Origin: Theodoxus fluviatilis
Lineage: Eukaryota; Mollusca; Gastropoda; Cycloneritida; Neritidae
Length of the DNA: 40,000 nucleotides
Assembly (NCBI GenBank): GCA_034096865.1
Contig: JAWQFJ010006071.1
Span: forward strand, 1 to 40,000
Direction of reading: 5' to 3'
Every line of letters starts with the position of its first letter. Position 1 is the stretch's first letter. Below, one piece after another: positions 39,434-40,000 of this stretch. Below the pieces are notes generated by a model. It had not been told where the DNA came from and ran no database searches. It saw only the letters and a list, made by a program, of their open reading frames with translations. Both the position numbers and the translations under genes were made by a program.

Positions 39434-39835
39434 ATGTTAAAGTCAGTAAAAAACTACAGAGGGACTTTTTCCAAAGACATGTTACCAGCTAAGCCTGCTA
39501 AAAATGAATGCATGGTCATTAATCTGCAAGATTACTTTGCAGGGCCTGGGACACACTGGATTGCAATGCACACTGATTCCAGCAAGTATGAATATTTTGA
39601 TCCATTTGGTGTTCCTCCACCTGATGTGGTTGTAAAATACATTAGAAAAAAGGAAATTGTGTATAATTCAACTCAAATTCAGAACCTGGATTCTATCATG
39701 TGTGGTTATTACTGCGTGTATTACATTAAAAACAGGGCAATGGGAAGAAAACCTATAGACATTTTACTGGATTTTACCCTCAATCCTAGCATGGTAAACC
39801 AAAGTGTAATCAATGATTATGCAAAAACTTTGTAA
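39434..39835 (+). CDS. PRO: Adenain-like cysteine protease
   Basis: 133 residues from the ATG at 39434. Catalytic residues are in adenain/Ulp1 order: His41 in GTHWIAMH, Asp56 in YFDPFG, Gln83 seven residues before Cys90, and Cys90 in MCGYYC. It would mature minor capsid and core proteins during assembly. The frame is open further upstream (TNHDIDH before the Met) without an ATG, and similar proteases seem to include such residues, so the true start may be non-AUG or translation may follow the upstream gene by another route. Unlike nearly all other element genes, no TATA-like block precedes this start. Short for the family but the triad is complete. Confidence 0.9.
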   Translation: MLKSVKNYRGTFSKDMLPAKPAKNECMVINLQDYFAGPGTHWIAMHTDSSKYEYFDPFGVPPPDVVVKYIRKKEIVYNSTQIQNLDSIMCGYYCVYYIKNRAMGRKPIDILLDFTLNPSMVNQSVINDYAKTL

Positions 39836-39848
39836 AGTATATATAAAT

Positions 39849-40000
39849 ATGAAATCATACTGCCTGAAGTGCAAATCAGTGACAGACTCTAAAAATGTCA
39901 CTTTAGGAACAACCAAGAATGGTAGGAAAATAGCTAGATCACTCTGTTCTGTTTGTGGTTCTAAAAAAACAACATTCTTGCCTCAAAAGCAAGGAGGTGC
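39849..40000 (+). CDS. Zinc-ribbon protein (DUF5679-like), cut by window end
   Basis: The first 50 residues are visible from the ATG at 39849, 13 bases after the protease stop and directly after AGTATATATAAAT. Four cysteines sit as CLKC (5-8) and CSVC (33-36), separated by a segment with TTKNGRK. This spacing and the K-N-G-R motif match the small DUF5679-type zinc ribbons found in many virus-like elements and giant viruses. DNA or RNA binding is likely, but exact role unknown. The frame is open to the end of the window. Confidence 0.75.
   Translation, partial: MKSYCLKCKSVTDSKNVTLGTTKNGRKIARSLCSVCGSKKTTFLPQKQGG

Larger units (their letters stand above)
27490..40000. mobile_element. Polinton/Maverick or adintovirus-like element, partial
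   Basis: Fourteen tightly packed intronless genes include a protein-primed family B DNA polymerase, an A32-like packaging ATPase, an adenain-like cysteine protease, a double jelly-roll type capsid protein and penton-like proteins. That set defines Polinton-type virus-like transposons. Intergenic gaps are 5-60 bases and AT-rich, and there is no satellite DNA. The left boundary probably lies between 27306 and 27489, because host-type repeats are found just before it; terminal inverted repeats could not be identified. The right end, and any integrase, would be beyond 40000. All complete genes are open. Confidence 0.85.

Overview
The window is eukaryotic, most likely from a mollusc or another lophotrochozoan. 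The evidence is GT-AG introns, a very high load of tandem repeats, and a short inverted repeat around AAGGGAAGTAA / GGGGAGGTAAC of a kind I associate from memory with mollusc genomes. The host call is an inference. The window divides sharply near 27.3-27.5 kb. The left two thirds is host DNA that is almost entirely tandem repeats with very few genes. The right third is a compact, intronless, AT-rich, virus-like gene block.

Left part (1-27.3 kb). There is a candidate coding exon at 194-277. Two well-supported terminal exons of a small basic protein lie at 11976-12130 and 12520-12665; I do not recognise the protein. The rest is a series of about 20 unrelated satellites, minisatellites and microsatellites. 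The units include 44 bp, about 25 bp of C/T-rich DNA, about 57 bp, 41 bp, 61 bp (4.7 kb, ending about 40 bp before a splice acceptor), 18-19 bp, 50/62 bp, 42 bp, about 87 bp, CA, 31 bp, another 44 bp, 15 bp, CAT, 67 bp, 61-65 bp, ATT and 10/20 bp. A roughly 1-kb element with terminal inverted repeats (24186-25162) carries three internal direct repeats. Several arrays are full of inflated homopolymers and single-base indels that look like consensus errors.

Right part (27.5-40 kb, running off the end). This is most of a Polinton/Maverick or adintovirus-like element, meaning a virus-like DNA transposon with a protein-primed DNA polymerase. Five genes lie on the minus strand: a small membrane-active candidate, two paralogous penton-like proteins, a 333-aa protein and a packaging ATPase. 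The plus strand carries a fibre-like protein, a two-transmembrane protein, PolB, the major capsid protein, two tandem paralogous small proteins, an adenain-like protease, and a zinc ribbon cut by the window end. A minus-strand HNH endonuclease sits between the membrane protein and PolB. All complete ORFs are intact, so the copy is young, active, or possibly exogenous or mis-joined. No integrase is seen; it may lie beyond 40000.

How the genes work together: PolB copies the genome. Capsid protein and penton-like proteins build the shell. The ATPase packages DNA. The protease probably processes small proteins that carry Gly-Gly sites before hydrophobic helices. The fibre would bind the host cell. 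The most striking points are the fibre shaft, which carries exact 53-residue repeats of a bacteriophage tail-fibre type, and a TATA-like A/T block directly before the start codon of nearly every element gene except the protease.
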